This document shows, one piece after another, positions 6,150-7,630 of a DNA stretch of 7,630 nucleotides. Each line of letters starts with the position of its first letter. Position 1 is the first letter of the stretch. The stretch spans positions 1 to 7,630 of the forward strand of contig CAJXBY010000129.1 of assembly GCA_913051905.1 (NCBI GenBank), in the 5' to 3' direction. The DNA comes from an uncultured Gammaproteobacteria bacterium. Its GTDB lineage: Bacteria > Pseudomonadota > Gammaproteobacteria > Arenicellales > UBA868. A program made the position numbers and the translations under genes. Under the pieces are notes generated by a model. That model was not told the DNA's origin, did no database searches, and was given only the letters and a program-made list of their open reading frames with translations.

Positions 6150-6220
6150 TTTCTGGACCTTAAAGAAGAAAGGACACCGTGTCTGAAGCATTGTTCCGTG
6201 AGTGAACTTGCGGACCCGTG

Positions 6221-7630
6221 CTACTCCAAAGGCAATCCTGCCTGGTGTATCAGGTTGGCCCAGTTCTGTATATGCTCCGGTGACTCACCTCCAGGCTTAA
6301 GGATTTTGGCAACCGTCCAGTCAGATTTGAGTGCCAGAGTCTTATCAATAGCCGCTTTTGCCTCCTCCATCTGCCCTTGGCCACAATACGCCGCGGCCAG
6401 GCCAAGAAAGGGCCAAAACGCGCTCGACCTCAACCGTGTTGCTTCGAGGAGACTTTCAATCGCCTGATCAAACTGCTCCAGGCAGGTAAGGGCAAAGCCC
6501 CTAATCAAAAAGAAATTCCATCGCGATGGATCATTTGGACTCAATCTGATAGCGCGGTCAAAACTTTCAACGCTCTCTTCTAACCGGCCAAAGTTAAACA
6601 AAATAAAGCCCAATTCGTTATGTGCGAGTGCCAAGTTTGGATTCAGCCTGGTGGCCGTTTCACACTCCAGAATTCCCGCTTCGGGCTGGCCTTTCAACTG
6701 TAAAATCGGTGCCAGCGCCAGATGCGCAAGGGCATTGCCGTCTTGCAACTGAACCGCACGTTCGGCCGCCTGCTCAGCTTCACTGAGGATTTCTTCGCGC
6801 GACCCGGTATAGCTTGTCTGGCCCGAACGAATCGAATAAGCCCCCATCATCGCGATCATGGCGTGGGCATCGGAGAAACTCGGATCAAGCTCAACGGATT
6901 GATCGAATAACCTCCTGCATTCGGCGTGATCCTCATGGCTGAATGGACGGTAATAGTGCGCAAGGCCTTTCTGGTAGGCTGTCCAGGAGTCCAGCTTCGG
7001 GTGGTTCTCGCGTTGGAACCGTTCGCGTTCAGCGATACCCAGGGCGGGGACCAGAACCCCGGTAATCGCTTGACTGATCTCGTCCTGCAAATCAAAAAGG
7101 TCACCGGTTGGACGATCGTAGTTCTCCGCCCATACCTGGCGATCATTCACAGCATCGATGAGTTGCACAGTAACACGGAGCCGAGACGGCGACATCCGCA
7201 GGCTTCCTTCAACGATATAACGCACACCCAGGTCTTCGGCGACGCGTTTTGCTGGAACATTCTCACCCTTGTAGGAGAAACTTGTATTGCGCGATATGAC
7301 AAACAACCAGGGAAATCGGGACAACGCCGTGATCAAGTCTTCAACGATGCCGTCCGCAAAGTATTCCTGCTCCTGATCTCCGCTCATATTGGTAAAGGGC
7401 AATACCGCTATCGCGGGCAATTTATTTTCATCGTCCTTGACCACAGCAGGCTCGTCTTGATCGCCTGAGGGGCTGTCTGAACTTGAATCGTCACTTAGTT
7501 TGGAGAGCTCAGATATGTCTATTTTGTAGGTAGAGATCGGATCGCGGATGTTTTTCATCTCCTGCTCACCCGTCGACACAAATGTCATGTCCAGCTTCCG
7601 GCAGACCTCTTCGTGGAACTTTCCTGAAAG
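6221..7630 (-). CDS. Adenylate/guanylate cyclase-type protein, C-terminal part: TolB-like domain plus TPR array (N-terminus beyond window)
   Basis: The frame is open from the right edge to TAG at 6221-6223, giving 469 visible residues. Residues 1-37 (LSGKFHEEV..., then LGEQ-like STGEQEMKNIRDP and STYKI) match the tail of a class III nucleotide cyclase domain, which normally reads GEQxxKNIxxPVxVY. The ATG at 7588 is therefore internal, not the start. An acidic, Ser/Asp-rich linker follows (about 44-70). A TolB-like domain spans about 71-197, with IAVLPFTNMSGD, EYFADGIVEDL, RYIVEGSLR and VQLIDA. About six TPR-like helical pairs fill 216-439, for example AHNELGFILFNFGRLEESVESF. The protein probably makes cAMP or cGMP and uses the repeats for protein contacts, but the catalytic residues are outside the window. 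No membrane segment is visible. It converges on the tRNA-derived repeat. Confidence 0.9.
   Translation of the reverse strand, partial: LSGKFHEEVCRKLDMTFVSTGEQEMKNIRDPISTYKIDISELSKLSDDSSSDSPSGDQDEPAVVKDDENKLPAIAVLPFTNMSGDQEQEYFADGIVEDLITALSRFPWLFVISRNTSFSYKGENVPAKRVAEDLGVRYIVEGSLRMSPSRLRVTVQLIDAVNDRQVWAENYDRPTGDLFDLQDEISQAITGVLVPALGIAERERFQRENHPKLDSWTAYQKGLAHYYRPFSHEDHAECRRLFDQSVELDPSFSDAHAMIAMMGAYSIRSGQTSYTGSREEILSEAEQAAERAVQLQDGNALAHLALAPILQLKGQPEAGILECETATRLNPNLALAHNELGFILFNFGRLEESVESFDRAIRLSPNDPSRWNFFLIRGFALTCLEQFDQAIESLLEATRLRSSAFWPFLGLAAAYCGQGQMEEAKAAIDKTLALKSDWTVAKILKPGGESPEHIQNWANLIHQAGLPLE

Noticed and set aside
6173..6183. GACACCGTGTC palindrome after the cyclase-type gene as a terminator
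   Set aside because: The 5-bp arms leave a 1-nt loop, which cannot form a stable hairpin, even though a T-rich stretch follows on the minus strand.
6114..6467. 117-codon plus-strand open frame starting in the tRNA-derived repeat
   Set aside because: Its first part is tRNA sequence and the rest is antisense to the TPR region; no protein family features.
6926..7468. 180-codon plus-strand open frame inside the cyclase-type gene
   Set aside because: It is antisense to the TolB/TPR coding region, which has unmistakable domain motifs.

Overview
The window is about 7.6 kb of bacterial chromosome at moderate GC. Its families are typical of Proteobacteria: a coxMSL-like molybdenum hydroxylase, a DMT permease, an adenylate cyclase/TolB/TPR protein, and a tRNA with genomically encoded CCA. 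I think an uncultured alpha- or gammaproteobacterium is most likely, but the sequence does not fix the taxon.

Left part (1-1055): a minus-strand EamA/DMT-family membrane transporter starts at GTG 800 and runs off the left edge. It is divergent from the next operon across a 255-bp spacer that contains a perfect 12-bp GC palindrome.

Main operon (1056-4979, plus strand): an FAD subunit, a 2x[2Fe-2S] subunit and a molybdopterin catalytic subunit of a xanthine-dehydrogenase/CO-dehydrogenase-superfamily hydroxylase, followed 11 nt later by a MoaD/ThiS-like sulfur carrier ending in Gly-Gly. Electrons would pass from the Mo site through the two iron-sulfur clusters to FAD. The MoaD-like protein would supply sulfur for molybdopterin synthesis. 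The catalytic loop is AYRAPSAP, so this is not a form I CO dehydrogenase (AYxCSFR), nor does it carry the form II AYRGAGR signature. The substrate is not determinable from sequence alone.

Right-centre (5000-6149): an intact tRNA-Arg(TCG) gene is followed about 1 kb downstream by an exact 47-bp duplicate of its 3' part, from the anticodon loop through CCA plus two bases. This is the layout of an element integrated at a tRNA 3' end, with the intact tRNA at one end and a 3' fragment at the other. The enclosed DNA carries one recognisable gene, a ureidoglycolate lyase (AllA)-family protein, and no integrase. This small integrase-less island, or its remnant, is the most unusual structure in the window.

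Right end (6221-7630, minus strand): the C-terminal part of an adenylate/guanylate cyclase-type signalling protein. It shows the tail of the cyclase domain, an acidic linker, a TolB-like domain and a TPR array. Its N-terminus lies beyond the right edge.
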